Positions 28,119 to 37,399 of a stretch of 64,000 nt of DNA are shown piece after piece. The notes below the pieces were generated by a model, which was not told where the DNA came from, did no database searches, and saw only the letters and a program-made list of their open reading frames with translations. The position numbers and the translations under genes were made by a program. The DNA comes from Gammaproteobacteria bacterium RIFCSPHIGHO2_12_FULL_37_14 (GTDB taxonomy: Bacteria > Pseudomonadota > Gammaproteobacteria > DSM-16500): contig MGXV01000028.1 of NCBI GenBank assembly GCA_001801485.1, positions 58,988 to 122,987 on the forward strand, given 5' to 3'. Each line of letters begins with the position of its first letter. Position 1 is the first letter of the stretch.

Positions 28119-28732
28119 TCAATAATCCTGTTATTATGCCGCGACATTTTAGCTAATAATTGATCCATTGAGCCTTGCGATAATAGATCAGAAAATTGAG
28201 CACGAAAGCTATCCAGCATGCTAACACCCTCAACCGACATATCAAATAATTTCCAACCACTGGGAGTATGCACAAGACGATAGACCACTCGAATCGGTTG
28301 TCGATTATTACTAATAATCTCACTCGTTACTTCAACAGTACGCCCACTGCTACTACGAACAGGATAAAATTTTATCGTTTGATCTTCATAAGCTGTCAGT
28401 GCTGATGCATAAGTACGAATAATCGTGGTAGTAAATTCTTGCTGAAATTGCTTTCTTTGTAATGCGCTTGAACTGTTCCAGACCGAAGGCGGTAAAACGC
28501 GTTTAGACATTTCAGCAAGGTCAGCATTAGGAACAACATATCGATAGGCTAAGTTATAAACGACAGTCGGTTTTGTTTTTAAGGTTGCTTTATTTGCTTT
28601 TAACCCCGCTATCATATTATCCGCAATTTGTTGCAACAAAATGACTGGATCCGTTGATTGCGCAAAGACAGGCGTCAATACATTTAAAAAAATGATCCAT
28701 GCGTACAGAAAGTGAATTGTTATCAGTCGCAT
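28115..28732 (-). CDS. mlaC: Phospholipid-binding periplasmic protein MlaC
   Basis: A 205-residue secreted protein that shuttles phospholipids through the periplasm between MlaFEDB and the outer-membrane MlaA. I start it at 28732, where AAGGA lies about 9 bases upstream; the N-terminus MRLITIHFLYAWIIFLNVLTPVFA is then a signal peptide. The frame opens 11 codons upstream. The MlaC/Ttg2D domain is recognisable from RYVVPNADLAEMSKRVLP and the closing GWKLFDMSVEGVSMLDSFRAQFSDLL. The mlaD stop lies one base before its ATG. Confidence 0.94.
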   Translation of the reverse strand: MRLITIHFLYAWIIFLNVLTPVFAQSTDPVILLQQIADNMIAGLKANKATLKTKPTVVYNLAYRYVVPNADLAEMSKRVLPPSVWNSSSALQRKQFQQEFTTTIIRTYASALTAYEDQTIKFYPVRSSSGRTVEVTSEIISNNRQPIRVVYRLVHTPSGWKLFDMSVEGVSMLDSFRAQFSDLLSQGSMDQLLAKMSRHNNRIIE

Positions 28733-28733
28733 A

Positions 28734-29213
28734 TTAATTTTTCCTTGTGGTTTCTTTATCACCAACTCGATATAAAAGCTGACCGATTAATTTTTCTAAA
28801 ACCAACGCGGAATTAGTAAATTCTAGAGTGCTACCATTTTTGAGAACGACTTTATTATACATTGGCGTAATAGCTATATAATTATCGCCCAGTAATCCTG
28901 CAGTAAAAATTCCAGCCGAGGAATCATCCGGAATAGTATTATATTCATCTGAGATTCGCAGGCTGACAATCGCCTTAAAGGTAACTGGGTCAAGCTTAAT
29001 GTTTGTGACTTCACCAATTTGCACACCACCGATTTTTATCGGAGATCTAACTTTTAAACCACCAATATCATCAAATGCTGCCGTTACGACATAACTTTTT
29101 CCAGGAAAAAGAGAGGTTAAGCCACTCACTTTAAATGCTAATATTGTTAGCGCGATAAATGCGATTAATAAAAATAAACCAACTAATAATTCAATCAACC
29201 GTTGCGATAGCAT
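28734..29213 (-). CDS. mlaD: MCE-domain subunit MlaD
   Basis: A 159-residue protein with one N-terminal membrane helix (IELLVGLFLLIAFIALTILAF) and a single MCE domain (about residues 38-118, ending AITPMYN...). It forms the periplasmic hexameric ring of the MlaFEDB phospholipid transporter. I start it at 29213: AGGAG lies 7 bases upstream and the ATG shares its first base with the mlaE stop (TAATG); the frame also has a TTG at 29219. Confidence 0.95.
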   Translation of the reverse strand: MLSQRLIELLVGLFLLIAFIALTILAFKVSGLTSLFPGKSYVVTAAFDDIGGLKVRSPIKIGGVQIGEVTNIKLDPVTFKAIVSLRISDEYNTIPDDSSAGIFTAGLLGDNYIAITPMYNKVVLKNGSTLEFTNSALVLEKLIGQLLYRVGDKETTRKN

Positions 29214-29995
29214 TACCAAGCTCCTATCATCATGGCGGTTAAAATAAAATCTAATCCCAGAACAGCCAGCGATCCATACACAACCGAACGAGTAGTAGCG
29301 CTAGCGATGCCTTCTGATGTTGGCACCGCATAATAACCTTGTGCTACAGCAATCCAAATGACTACTGCGCCAAATGCTAAACTTTTTATAATGCCATTCA
29401 AGATGTCTGAATAAAAATCTACGGAGGTTTGCATATTTGACCAGAATATTCCTGCATCAAGGCCTAACCATTTTACGCCAACTAAATAGGCTCCATAAAT
29501 TGCCATCACATTAAATATCATGGTTAGCAAAGGCATTGAAATTAATCCACCCCAAAATCGAGGAGCGATAACATGACGAAGCGGATCAACAGCCATCATT
29601 TCCATACTAGACAATTGTGCGGTTGCTTTCATTAAACCAATTTCAGCAGTGACTGCCGTCCCTGCTCTACCAGCAAATAAAATGGCTGTGACAACCGGGC
29701 CTAATTCTCGCGCGACACTTAATGCAACTAATGGGCCTAATTGCTGTGAGGCGCCAAACTTAGATAAAGTATGATAGCCTTGCAAAGCAAGGACCATACC
29801 AATAAATACGCTGGAAACAACAATGATAGGCAACGATAACACGCCTTCTGCATAAATTTGATGAAGAATTAAAGGATATCCTTTTTTAATATTGGGTATA
29901 TTAAAAAGTGCACCAACCAGTAATAATCCTGCTTTACCAAGCTGGCGTAAATTTTCAATTCCCCAGCGACCAAGTATGGCAACGCTATTCATCAT
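29213..29995 (-). CDS. mlaE: ABC transporter permease MlaE
   Basis: A 260-residue integral membrane permease of the Mla phospholipid transporter (MlaE/Ttg2B family). It has five or six hydrophobic segments, the conserved [44 protein letters not shown] coupling-helix region (about residues 85-130) and a [14 protein letters not shown] segment. Its start overlaps the mlaF stop by 4 bp. Confidence 0.96.
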   Translation of the reverse strand: MMNSVAILGRWGIENLRQLGKAGLLLVGALFNIPNIKKGYPLILHQIYAEGVLSLPIIVVSSVFIGMVLALQGYHTLSKFGASQQLGPLVALSVARELGPVVTAILFAGRAGTAVTAEIGLMKATAQLSSMEMMAVDPLRHVIAPRFWGGLISMPLLTMIFNVMAIYGAYLVGVKWLGLDAGIFWSNMQTSVDFYSDILNGIIKSLAFGAVVIWIAVAQGYYAVPTSEGIASATTRSVVYGSLAVLGLDFILTAMMIGAW

Positions 29996-30801
29996 GATGC
30001 TATTTCCACAAAGAAATCTTGTTCTAATGGTTTAGCTGGATAATCAAACGGAACCTCGCCATCAGGTAAACCTTGAATAAATTGTTTTAGTTGATTGGAG
30101 GGGTTATTCATAATAGTGGCGGGCACGCCGTGACCAATGATTTTTTTATCTGCAATCACATAGGCATAATCTGAAATACTAAATGTTTCAGCGACATCAT
30201 GCGAGACTATAATACTGGTTAAACCCAAAGCATCGTTCAAGGTACGAATTAATTTAATTAATACACCCATTGAGATGGGATCCTGTCCAGTAAATGGCTC
30301 ATCATACATAATCAACTCTGGATCTAAGGCAATAGCACGTGCTAAAGCGATTCGTCTTGCCATCCCTCCTGACAATTCATTGGGCATAAGATTGGCTGCG
30401 CCTCGTAATCCTACCATCTGTAACTTTAATAATACCACTGTGCGAATCATGGATTCAGACAATAAGGTATGCTCGCGTAGAGGAAAAGCGATGTTTTCGA
30501 ATACAGATAAATGGGTAAATAAGCCGCTACTTTGGAATAGCATACCCATGCGCTTGCGTAAACGATACAGTTCGGTTCTAGATAGTTGATTAATTGCCTT
30601 GCCAGAGACGATTACCTTACCACTGGTAGGCGATAATTGGCCTCCAATTAAATGGAGCAATGTGGTTTTACCGGTTCCACTGGGACCTAAAATTGATACG
30701 ATTTTGCCTTTAGGTATAATAATATCGATATCTTTAAATACATAACAACCATTCTCGTATTGAAAAGACATGTGGCTGATTTCAACTTGATTGTCTTGCA
30801 T
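29992..30801 (-). CDS. mlaF: ABC transporter ATP-binding protein MlaF
   Basis: The ATPase of the MlaFEDB phospholipid transporter. I start it at 30801 ([13 protein letters not shown]), giving 269 residues, the usual MlaF size; the frame runs upstream to 30939 but that segment reads through the intergenic hairpin and has no family similarity. Walker A is GPSGTGKTT, the signature is [14 protein letters not shown], Walker B ends in [12 protein letters not shown] and the H-loop is SHDVAE. First gene of mlaFEDCB, diverging from kdsD as in E. coli. Confidence 0.95.
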   Translation of the reverse strand: MQDNQVEISHMSFQYENGCYVFKDIDIIIPKGKIVSILGPSGTGKTTLLHLIGGQLSPTSGKVIVSGKAINQLSRTELYRLRKRMGMLFQSSGLFTHLSVFENIAFPLREHTLLSESMIRTVVLLKLQMVGLRGAANLMPNELSGGMARRIALARAIALDPELIMYDEPFTGQDPISMGVLIKLIRTLNDALGLTSIIVSHDVAETFSISDYAYVIADKKIIGHGVPATIMNNPSNQLKQFIQGLPDGEVPFDYPAKPLEQDFFVEIAS

Positions 30802-30843
30802 CTTCTCAGTTTCGCAAATGACAAGCGAAATTGCTATAGAGAG

Positions 30844-30859
30844 AAACCCTGGCGGGTTT
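30844..30859. repeat. Short hairpin between mlaF and kdsD
   Basis: AAACCC (30844-30849) and GGGTTT (30854-30859) form a perfect 6-bp stem with a TGGC loop, in the 163-bp divergent mlaF/kdsD region. It has no T-run. It could be a leader hairpin for mlaF or an operator; function unknown. Confidence 0.35.
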
Positions 30860-30964
30860 GGCATATTGTTCCTTACACAAGCTTGTAAAAAGGCGTAGGA
30901 CTTGTCCCAAATGGCAAGCACAGCTAATATAGGCAGCAATTGAAATAAAATTTAGGGTTTTGCT

Positions 30965-31936
30965 ATGGATAATGAGAAAATATGTGAATTAGGACGAGCT
31001 GTGATTGAAATTGAAGCAAAAATGATCAATAACTTAATGAAACGAATTGATCAATCTTTTGCTAAAGCTTGTCAATTTTTACATCAGTGTGACGGTCGCA
31101 TTGCTGTGATGGGTGTCGGTAAATCAGGGCATGTGGCTAAAAAAATAGCAGCTACCTTTGCTAGCACTGGAAGTCCAGCTTTTTTTATTCATCCCAGCGA
31201 AGCCAAGCATGGTGATATTGGGATGATCACGTCAAAAGATGTCGTATTAATTCTTTCAAATTCAGGCGAATCAGAAGAAATTATCGCTATTCTTCCCTAC
31301 ATCAAACAAATGCATCTTCCACTGATTACTCTCACAGGTCGGCCACAATCCACTTTAGCAAAATCAGGGACAATTAATATTGATGTTAGCGTGGAGAAAG
31401 AAGCTTGTCCTTTGGGTCTTGCACCTACATCGAGCACGACTGCTTCGTTAGTCATGGGTGATGCTTTGGCAATGGCAGTTCTAGAAATGCGTGGCTTTAC
31501 CGAAAAAGATTTTGCGCTTTCTCATCCAGGCGGTAGTTTGGGTCGTCGCTTATTGCTTCGTGTTCACGAAATTATGCATTGCGATGATGCTATTCCCAAA
31601 GTTCTTCATTCAGCAAATCTGAAAGAAGCTTTAGTTGAGATGACCCGCAAAAAACTAGGAATGACGACTATCGTTAATGAAGCAGGAGAACTCGTGGGAA
31701 TATTTACCGATGGCGACGTACGACGTGCTTTCGATATGAATACTGATCTTGGCGAAACTCAAATTCAAACAGTGATGACTAAAAACCCAAAAATAATCCC
31801 TCACTCCATGCTAGCAGTAGAAGCTTTGCAATTTATGGAATCTCATAAAATTACCTCGCTTGTTATCGTGAACAACGAACGTCAACCGCATGGTATTATT
31901 CATATTCATGACATTTTGCGTTCGGGAGTGGTTTGA
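30965..31936 (+). CDS. kdsD: D-arabinose 5-phosphate isomerase
   Basis: A 323-residue isomerase of the KpsF/GutQ family, interconverting ribulose 5-phosphate and arabinose 5-phosphate, the first step to Kdo of lipopolysaccharide. An N-terminal SIS domain shows GVGKSGHVAKKIAATFASTGSPAFF (about residues 50-75) and SNSGESEEI; two CBS domains follow at about 205-320. It leads the kdsD-kdsC-lptCAB operon; its stop overlaps the kdsC start (TGATG). Confidence 0.96.
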   Translation: MDNEKICELGRAVIEIEAKMINNLMKRIDQSFAKACQFLHQCDGRIAVMGVGKSGHVAKKIAATFASTGSPAFFIHPSEAKHGDIGMITSKDVVLILSNSGESEEIIAILPYIKQMHLPLITLTGRPQSTLAKSGTINIDVSVEKEACPLGLAPTSSTTASLVMGDALAMAVLEMRGFTEKDFALSHPGGSLGRRLLLRVHEIMHCDDAIPKVLHSANLKEALVEMTRKKLGMTTIVNEAGELVGIFTDGDVRRAFDMNTDLGETQIQTVMTKNPKIIPHSMLAVEALQFMESHKITSLVIVNNERQPHGIIHIHDILRSGVV

Positions 31937-32460
31937 TGTCGGCTATTCGTGATAAAGCTAAATTAATTCAACTTCTTATTCTTGATGTAGATGGGATATT
32001 AACGAACGGTGAATTGTATTATGATCGTGATGGAGAGCAATTGAAATGTTTTCATGTTCACGATGGTTTAGGTATCCAACTTTTACAAAAATGTGGCGTA
32101 AAAATTGCTGTCATTTCATCGAAAAAGTCTGCGGCAGTTTCCCATCGTTTAAACCATCTTGATATTCAACACGTTTATTTAGGACAAGATAATAAACTTA
32201 CTGCTTATGCAGAACTTAAACAACAATTACAGCTTGATGATAATCATATCGCTTGTATGGGTGATGACTTACCTGATTTACCCCTATTGCGTCGTGCTGG
32301 ATTTGCCATCACGGTTCCGCAAGCACCAGAAATAATTCGCGACCATGTTGATATGATCACCACTCGAGAAGCTGGCAAAGGTGCCGTACGTGAAGCTTGT
32401 GAATTTATCATGATAGCAAAAGAACTATATCAAAATGTGTTAAAACCTTATGACTTATAA
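31936..32460 (+). CDS. kdsC: 3-deoxy-D-manno-octulosonate 8-phosphate phosphatase
   Basis: A 174-residue HAD phosphatase without a cap domain that dephosphorylates Kdo 8-phosphate. Motif I is LDVDGILTNGELYY near residue 19, and the metal-binding motif MGDDLPDLPLL lies near residue 108. The C-terminal GAVREACEFIM segment matches KdsC. I start it at the ATG at 31936, which overlaps the kdsD stop (a TTG in frame lies 3 bp earlier). It overlaps lptC by 11 bp. Confidence 0.95.
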   Translation: MSAIRDKAKLIQLLILDVDGILTNGELYYDRDGEQLKCFHVHDGLGIQLLQKCGVKIAVISSKKSAAVSHRLNHLDIQHVYLGQDNKLTAYAELKQQLQLDDNHIACMGDDLPDLPLLRRAGFAITVPQAPEIIRDHVDMITTREAGKGAVREACEFIMIAKELYQNVLKPYDL

Positions 32461-33013
32461 AAACACTATTATTAGTTCAATCACTATTCTAATGGTACTA
32501 CTTGCCGCATGGATTACTTTAGCATATCAAGCTAAACCATCTATTTCGAAGCAAGAGACGCCACAACCAGATACAGTGATGGAAAATGTTGTTGCAACCA
32601 TGATGAATAAACAAGGCAAACCAAAATTGAAAATCGTTACCACCAAACTCATGCACTATATTGAAAATGACACAACGGATTTGATATCACCCGAATTGAC
32701 TTTATTTCGTCAATCCCCGCAACCTTGGCATATCACTTCAAAATTTGCAAAAGCAAGCGGTGGCATCAACCAGATTGATTTTTGGGGAAATGTTGTCATT
32801 CGCCACGCTATTACCGCAACAGATCCATCAACTGTCATTCGAACGGCGACATTAACCGTCTATCCAAATAAACAAACTGCTGAAACAAATGATCCTATTA
32901 CGCTTGCGCAACCTAATACTTTTATCAAAGCAACGGGCATGCTAGCTGACATGAATAGTGGAGATATTAAATTGCTTTCACAAGCACGAGGCGAATATGT
33001 TCCAAGTTTTTAA
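32450..33013 (+). CDS. lptC: LPS export protein LptC
   Basis: A 187-residue bitopic inner-membrane protein: one N-terminal helix (about residues 7-26) and a periplasmic beta-jellyroll, the receptor that passes lipopolysaccharide from LptB2FG to LptA. Similarity is low, as is usual for LptC, but the position between kdsC and lptA, the single anchor and the segments ISPELTLFRQSPQPWHITSKFAKA and DFWGNVVIRH fit. It overlaps lptA by 17 bp with the start chosen for lptA. Confidence 0.92.
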   Translation: MTYKNTIISSITILMVLLAAWITLAYQAKPSISKQETPQPDTVMENVVATMMNKQGKPKLKIVTTKLMHYIENDTTDLISPELTLFRQSPQPWHITSKFAKASGGINQIDFWGNVVIRHAITATDPSTVIRTATLTVYPNKQTAETNDPITLAQPNTFIKATGMLADMNSGDIKLLSQARGEYVPSF

Positions 33014-33512
33014 TGGTAATATTTTATTGCAAATAGGAAGCTGCTTATTACTGTTTGTTTTTTCTCTACCGGTATTTGCGCTTGGCGCAGATCGTCAAGC
33101 AGTTGTTCACATTGTTGCTGATTCAAGTATTTATAATTACAAATCAGGCGTGAATTTATTTGAAGGTAATGTCAAAATTGATCAAGGAACAACTCACATT
33201 ACTGCTGATAAAGTTGTCACCAAAGATAATCCGCAGCACAAGATGCAAGAAGCGATCGCTTATGGGATAAAACAACTTGCACATTATTGGACATTACCTA
33301 AGCTAAATGAACCTGAAATTCATGCGAAAGCAAAAGTTATTAAGTTTTATCCTATCGAAACCAATATTGTACTTGAGCAAAATGTTATACTAACGCAAGG
33401 TGAAAATAGTTTTCACGGCGAATTAATTCTTTATAATAAGAATAATCAAACGATAATTGTACCGGCTGCTAAAAATGGTCGTGCGGTTTTAGTTTATAAT
33501 CCAAGTAAATGA
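32997..33512 (+). CDS. lptA: LPS transport periplasmic protein LptA
   Basis: A 171-residue OstA-like protein that bridges the periplasm for lipopolysaccharide transport. I start it at 32997, where GAGG lies just upstream and the N-terminus [28 protein letters not shown] is a signal peptide; the frame is open from 32958. The OstA pattern is visible in [25 protein letters not shown] and [24 protein letters not shown]. Its stop overlaps the lptB start (ATGA). Confidence 0.93.
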   Translation: MFQVFNGNILLQIGSCLLLFVFSLPVFALGADRQAVVHIVADSSIYNYKSGVNLFEGNVKIDQGTTHITADKVVTKDNPQHKMQEAIAYGIKQLAHYWTLPKLNEPEIHAKAKVIKFYPIETNIVLEQNVILTQGENSFHGELILYNKNNQTIIVPAAKNGRAVLVYNPSK

Positions 33513-34243
33513 CTATGTCAAAAACATTAAAGGTAGAACATCTAAAAAAACGCTATAAATCACATGATGTTGTGAAAGATGTATCCTTGCAAGTTAAAAG
33601 CGGTGAAATTGTTGGCTTGCTTGGGCCAAATGGAGCTGGCAAAACGACATCTTTTTATATGATAGTTGGACTTATTTCATGTGATGGAGGAAGTATTAGC
33701 TTAGATACCCAAGAATTGACTCGACTTGCCGTACATGATCGCGCTCATTTTGGTATTAGTTATTTACCTCAGGAAGCTTCTATTTTTCGTAAATTAACTG
33801 TTGCACAAAATATTATGGCTATTCTGGAATTGCAACACGATTTAACAAAATCTGAACGGAAAATGCGACTAGAACAATTATTAGAGGATTTTCGTATTAC
33901 ACATATACGCAATACCTTAGGCATTAGTTTATCTGGTGGCGAAAGACGTCGCGCTGAAATTGCTAGAACTCTCGCTACAGATCCAAAATTTATTTTATTA
34001 GATGAACCATTCGCTGGCATTGATCCTATTTCAGTATTAGATGTTAAGCGCATCATTCACCATCTTCATTCACGAGGTATAGGTATTCTCATTACGGATC
34101 ATAATGTTCGCGATACTTTAAATATTTGTGAACGCGCTTACATAGTGAATGAAGGTAAAATTATTTGTGAAGGAAACCCAAAAGAAATTTTGGCCAATCA
34201 AGAAGTTCGAACAGTTTATTTAGGTGAAGAATTTAATTTATGA
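33509..34243 (+). CDS. lptB: LPS export ABC transporter ATP-binding protein LptB
   Basis: The 244-residue ATPase of LptB2FG, which powers lipopolysaccharide extraction from the inner membrane. Walker A is [10 protein letters not shown] (about residues 39-48), the signature is [16 protein letters not shown] and Walker B is [13 protein letters not shown]; the pattern [17 protein letters not shown] is specific for LptB. The Met at residue 3 is an equally good start. It overlaps the HPr-like gene by 4 bp. Confidence 0.96.
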   Translation: MTMSKTLKVEHLKKRYKSHDVVKDVSLQVKSGEIVGLLGPNGAGKTTSFYMIVGLISCDGGSISLDTQELTRLAVHDRAHFGISYLPQEASIFRKLTVAQNIMAILELQHDLTKSERKMRLEQLLEDFRITHIRNTLGISLSGGERRRAEIARTLATDPKFILLDEPFAGIDPISVLDVKRIIHHLHSRGIGILITDHNVRDTLNICERAYIVNEGKIICEGNPKEILANQEVRTVYLGEEFNL

Positions 34244-34506
34244 TTAGACAAGCAATGACGATTCAAAATAAACTTGGTTTGCATACGCGTGCAGCTGCCA
34301 AGTTAGTGGATGTTGCAAAAAAATATGAAAGCCGTGTGGAACTCGTTTATCGCGATCGAATGGTTGATTGTAAAAGTATTATGGGCGTTATTACTTTAGG
34401 CGCACAAAAAGATAATGTGCTTGAAGTGATTATCAATGGTAGCGATGAAGCACATGCCCTCGCTGCAATTGAACGATTGTTCAATAATAAATTTGGTGAA
34501 GAGTAA
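34240..34506 (+). CDS. HPr-family phosphocarrier (NPr/PtsO-like)
   Basis: An 88-residue HPr-type protein. The phosphorylated His15 lies in [13 protein letters not shown] and Ser46 in [10 protein letters not shown]. In E. coli the gene after lptB is rpoN, followed by hpf, ptsN, rapZ and then npr; here this HPr-like gene follows lptB directly with an ATGA overlap and the four middle genes are missing. It is therefore likely the NPr of a reduced nitrogen-PTS, with its partners PtsP and PtsN elsewhere or lost. It has a regulatory rather than sugar-transport role in that reading, which is inference. Confidence 0.9.
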   Translation: MIRQAMTIQNKLGLHTRAAAKLVDVAKKYESRVELVYRDRMVDCKSIMGVITLGAQKDNVLEVIINGSDEAHALAAIERLFNNKFGEE

Positions 34507-34612
34507 TGCACTCCCCCAACCTGCGACTGCTTTAAAAATATTAAAAAAGAGCTGGTTTTTATACTTAAATTTCATATTGTCATTATATCATTGTTTTCAT
34601 CTACAAGAAAAA

Positions 34613-37165
34613 TCATACCAATTTCAACTTTTTCGTAATATCAGAAATTTCACTGGATAGCGTTGAATATCCCAATGGATCAGAAAAAAAGTTCATCCCT
34701 AATATAAATGGTTTTTTTGTTTCATAAATGTCAATATGATTTTCGATATATGATTTGTTTTTATTATTAGCTTGACCTTTATAGGGATTACGAACAGGTA
34801 ATTTTTCTTTTAAAAATTGATTATATTTTTCTTCATCGAAATGAATATCTGTTTCCAAATATGGTTTTAATAATTGCTCATAATCACTAATGAGCAATTG
34901 CGCTTCTTGAGTAACAAGGTCAAGCACAACTTTCATCCCAGCATGAATATCCTCTAATTTCAGCAAGGGTTGATTATTTTTTTCACGAGCAGCATTGATC
35001 ATCACTAAATAAGCTTCTTCAGCTTCTCCTTGCTTAAACCAACGCCCATAGAAATTAAATTTCTTCATTATATTGGACACATACACTAACCCATTGGCTT
35101 TATCTTTGGTTTCGACAAATGAATATACCGAAGCAAGATGATTATAATGAGGATAATCTAATTTTATTTGCTCCAAAATTTGAAAACGATCAACTCCATC
35201 ACCTAATTTTTTCTTACATTTATCATAAGAACTTTCAAATAAATGGTGAGTATAATTTGATTTAATATGTCCTTTTACTTTTACAAGCACTTTAGGAAGA
35301 CTCAATATTTTATGCTGAAATTGGAGCTCTACTTGTTCACGAGATAATTCTGGATGTTCAGTTTCTAATAAATGGATATAAATTTCACGTATTTGTAAAT
35401 GTCTTTGAGCATTTAGCTTTTCAGAGCTACAATCAGATTTATCGCTATTTTCTTCAACCAAATAAAATTGAAGAGTCTCAGGAAATAAAACTGCAGCTTT
35501 AGCAAAAAAATCGCTACGCGACACCACGGTGCCATCTTCATATTTTATAGGCCAACCAGCATTAGGATTTTTAATGTGATAATAATCTTCTGTTCTGGCA
35601 TAAAAAAACCCAGGATCACCATAACCACGCATGTTGTCTTCTTTTTTAGGATGATATCCTTCAAGCAAATAAAACCAAAAATTTCCACAAACATCGTATT
35701 TTTTGTCGCCTATTGCTACTCGATATTCACTACTACAGTTGGAAATAAAAAAATTTAATCTTTCTCTATCCAGCCTAACTTTAATGAAGTAAGCCCCTCT
35801 TTCTTTAGCATACTCTTCAATAGGTGTAACTTTATCCTGCATAACATGCCAAATAAATTCATAATCATTTTTTACCCATTGGTAGGGAACTATTTCAGTA
35901 GAATGTTCATGATCATAAGCCACCAAAGCTTGACTTGCCTGAATAAATTGAAGCCTAGCATCTTTTATTATTTTTAATCGATCTAAAAATATAGCTTTGA
36001 TACTATCCATATTCGGATCGTTCATTTCATGGTTCGGGCACCAATCAAGCGCTGTCAAACCATTAGTATCTATAGCATGGATATCGATACCCAAGTCTAA
36101 TAGGTAAACAATTAGCTTAGGATGATGACTATATATGGCATGATGAAGCAAAGTTGTATTCTTCCTACCTCGCCAAGCCACAAAATCTATTCCCTTCTGC
36201 GTAATAGCTTCTAGAATTTGGATTTCACCTGTCCTTACAGCCACCTCCATCAAGCTATTTTCATAATCTTCATAAGATACCTTGCTATCATCCAAGTTGG
36301 CGCCTCTATTTATATAATAAAGCGCTATATCTATCAGTTGTTTTTTAGAGGATGCGCCTCTTTCGTCTTTTAATATTCTTAAAGCAAAATATAATGGAGT
36401 TTCATGCTTTAAAAATACAGCATTAATATTTGCACCATACTCAATAAGTAACTCCACAATAGCTTTGTTTCCTTTAGCGGCATGTAAAGCTGTGAAGTTT
36501 CCACGATGACTAGCCATAGTAGGGTTGGCGCCCTGCTTTAACAAAAATTGCACCATACTATAATCACCATTTCCTGATGCAATTTGCAAAGGAAATTCAT
36601 CAAATCTTAATTCATCATCATATTGCACTCCTTCGCGCTGCGTTGACAATGCATTTATATCAGCGCCATCTAATAGTGCAGACTCAACCATAGCAATATT
36701 TCCTCGACGCGCACCTCGAATAATACGTTCGTGAGAAGGATATTGTTCTTCTAAAAAAGTCTTTTTAATTTGAGCGAAATTTAATATTTTTATTTTAAAC
36801 AAGATACATAACTCATCGAAGAGAGAAGAGAGATTTTCTGATAGATAATCCATTATATTAATACGTGAAACTGATTTGTCTGTTTGTTTCAAAAATTCAT
36901 GACGAAACTTATTCATTTCATTCATCAGACATTCATCATTTTCTTCTAATCTCAATTCTTTATTTATTCTTTTAACAAATGGTAGTAAGTACTGATTATC
37001 GACTACGTTCTCTTTATCTGGATGCATAGCACTAACAAATAAAGTAATTACTTTCTGATATAGTGATTCAAAGTGTGTACCCACATCTTGATTAGACATA
37101 TGGTTTGAAGAAACATGAGATTTAAGTATGCCGTAAATAAAATTTCTTAAAATAGATTGCATCAA
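34613..37165 (-). CDS. Large ankyrin-repeat protein, candidate host effector
   Basis: An 850-residue protein with no signal peptide or membrane helix. Residues 1-145 are helical. Ankyrin repeats run from about 148 to 380: examples are GARRGNIAMVESALLDGADINA, FPLQIASGNGDYSMVQFLLKQGANP, ALHAAKGNKAIVELLIEYGANINA, and LLHHAIYSHHPKLIVYLLDLGIDIHAIDTNGLTALDW. The remaining 470 residues have no repeat and no motif I recognise; they contain aromatic-rich segments such as GYGDPGFFYARTEDYYHI and end in Lys/Leu-rich sequence. Ankyrin proteins of this build are common Dot/Icm effectors in Legionella and Coxiella. It converges with the lpt operon and diverges from the 389-residue unknown. Confidence 0.82.
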   Translation of the reverse strand: MMQSILRNFIYGILKSHVSSNHMSNQDVGTHFESLYQKVITLFVSAMHPDKENVVDNQYLLPFVKRINKELRLEENDECLMNEMNKFRHEFLKQTDKSVSRINIMDYLSENLSSLFDELCILFKIKILNFAQIKKTFLEEQYPSHERIIRGARRGNIAMVESALLDGADINALSTQREGVQYDDELRFDEFPLQIASGNGDYSMVQFLLKQGANPTMASHRGNFTALHAAKGNKAIVELLIEYGANINAVFLKHETPLYFALRILKDERGASSKKQLIDIALYYINRGANLDDSKVSYEDYENSLMEVAVRTGEIQILEAITQKGIDFVAWRGRKNTTLLHHAIYSHHPKLIVYLLDLGIDIHAIDTNGLTALDWCPNHEMNDPNMDSIKAIFLDRLKIIKDARLQFIQASQALVAYDHEHSTEIVPYQWVKNDYEFIWHVMQDKVTPIEEYAKERGAYFIKVRLDRERLNFFISNCSSEYRVAIGDKKYDVCGNFWFYLLEGYHPKKEDNMRGYGDPGFFYARTEDYYHIKNPNAGWPIKYEDGTVVSRSDFFAKAAVLFPETLQFYLVEENSDKSDCSSEKLNAQRHLQIREIYIHLLETEHPELSREQVELQFQHKILSLPKVLVKVKGHIKSNYTHHLFESSYDKCKKKLGDGVDRFQILEQIKLDYPHYNHLASVYSFVETKDKANGLVYVSNIMKKFNFYGRWFKQGEAEEAYLVMINAAREKNNQPLLKLEDIHAGMKVVLDLVTQEAQLLISDYEQLLKPYLETDIHFDEEKYNQFLKEKLPVRNPYKGQANNKNKSYIENHIDIYETKKPFILGMNFFSDPLGYSTLSSEISDITKKLKLV

Positions 37166-37309
37166 TATTTCCCATCAATTTTGATTTTTTTGAAAGTTAA
37201 ATCACATCATGCCATATTTAGATTCCGTTAACATTTCAGGGGTATCTACAACTGGCTTTGGTTTAAATATCGCCATTTCTGCTCTTAAAATACACATTAC
37301 ATTTTTTGA

Positions 37310-37335
37310 ACAAACTAGTACCCAGTTTGTTTTTT
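37310..37335 (+). promoter_or_regulatory. Hairpin with T-run between divergent genes
   Basis: ACAAACT (37310-37316) and AGTTTGT (37324-37330) form a perfect 7-bp stem (8 with the flanking A-T pair) followed by TTTTT. It looks like a small terminator but stands 65 bp upstream of the 389-codon gene and just before a possible -10 box TATACT (37339-37344), so it may instead be an operator or an attenuator. Confidence 0.3.
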
Positions 37336-37399
37336 GGTTATACTGGCGAAAAAGTTTTAACGAATCCAAGTTTAACATAATAAAATTATCGGGGTATAT

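Noticed and set aside
30802..30939. N-terminal extension of MlaF
   Set aside because: The extra 46 codons cross an intergenic hairpin and have no similarity to MlaF; the ATG at 30801 gives the normal length.
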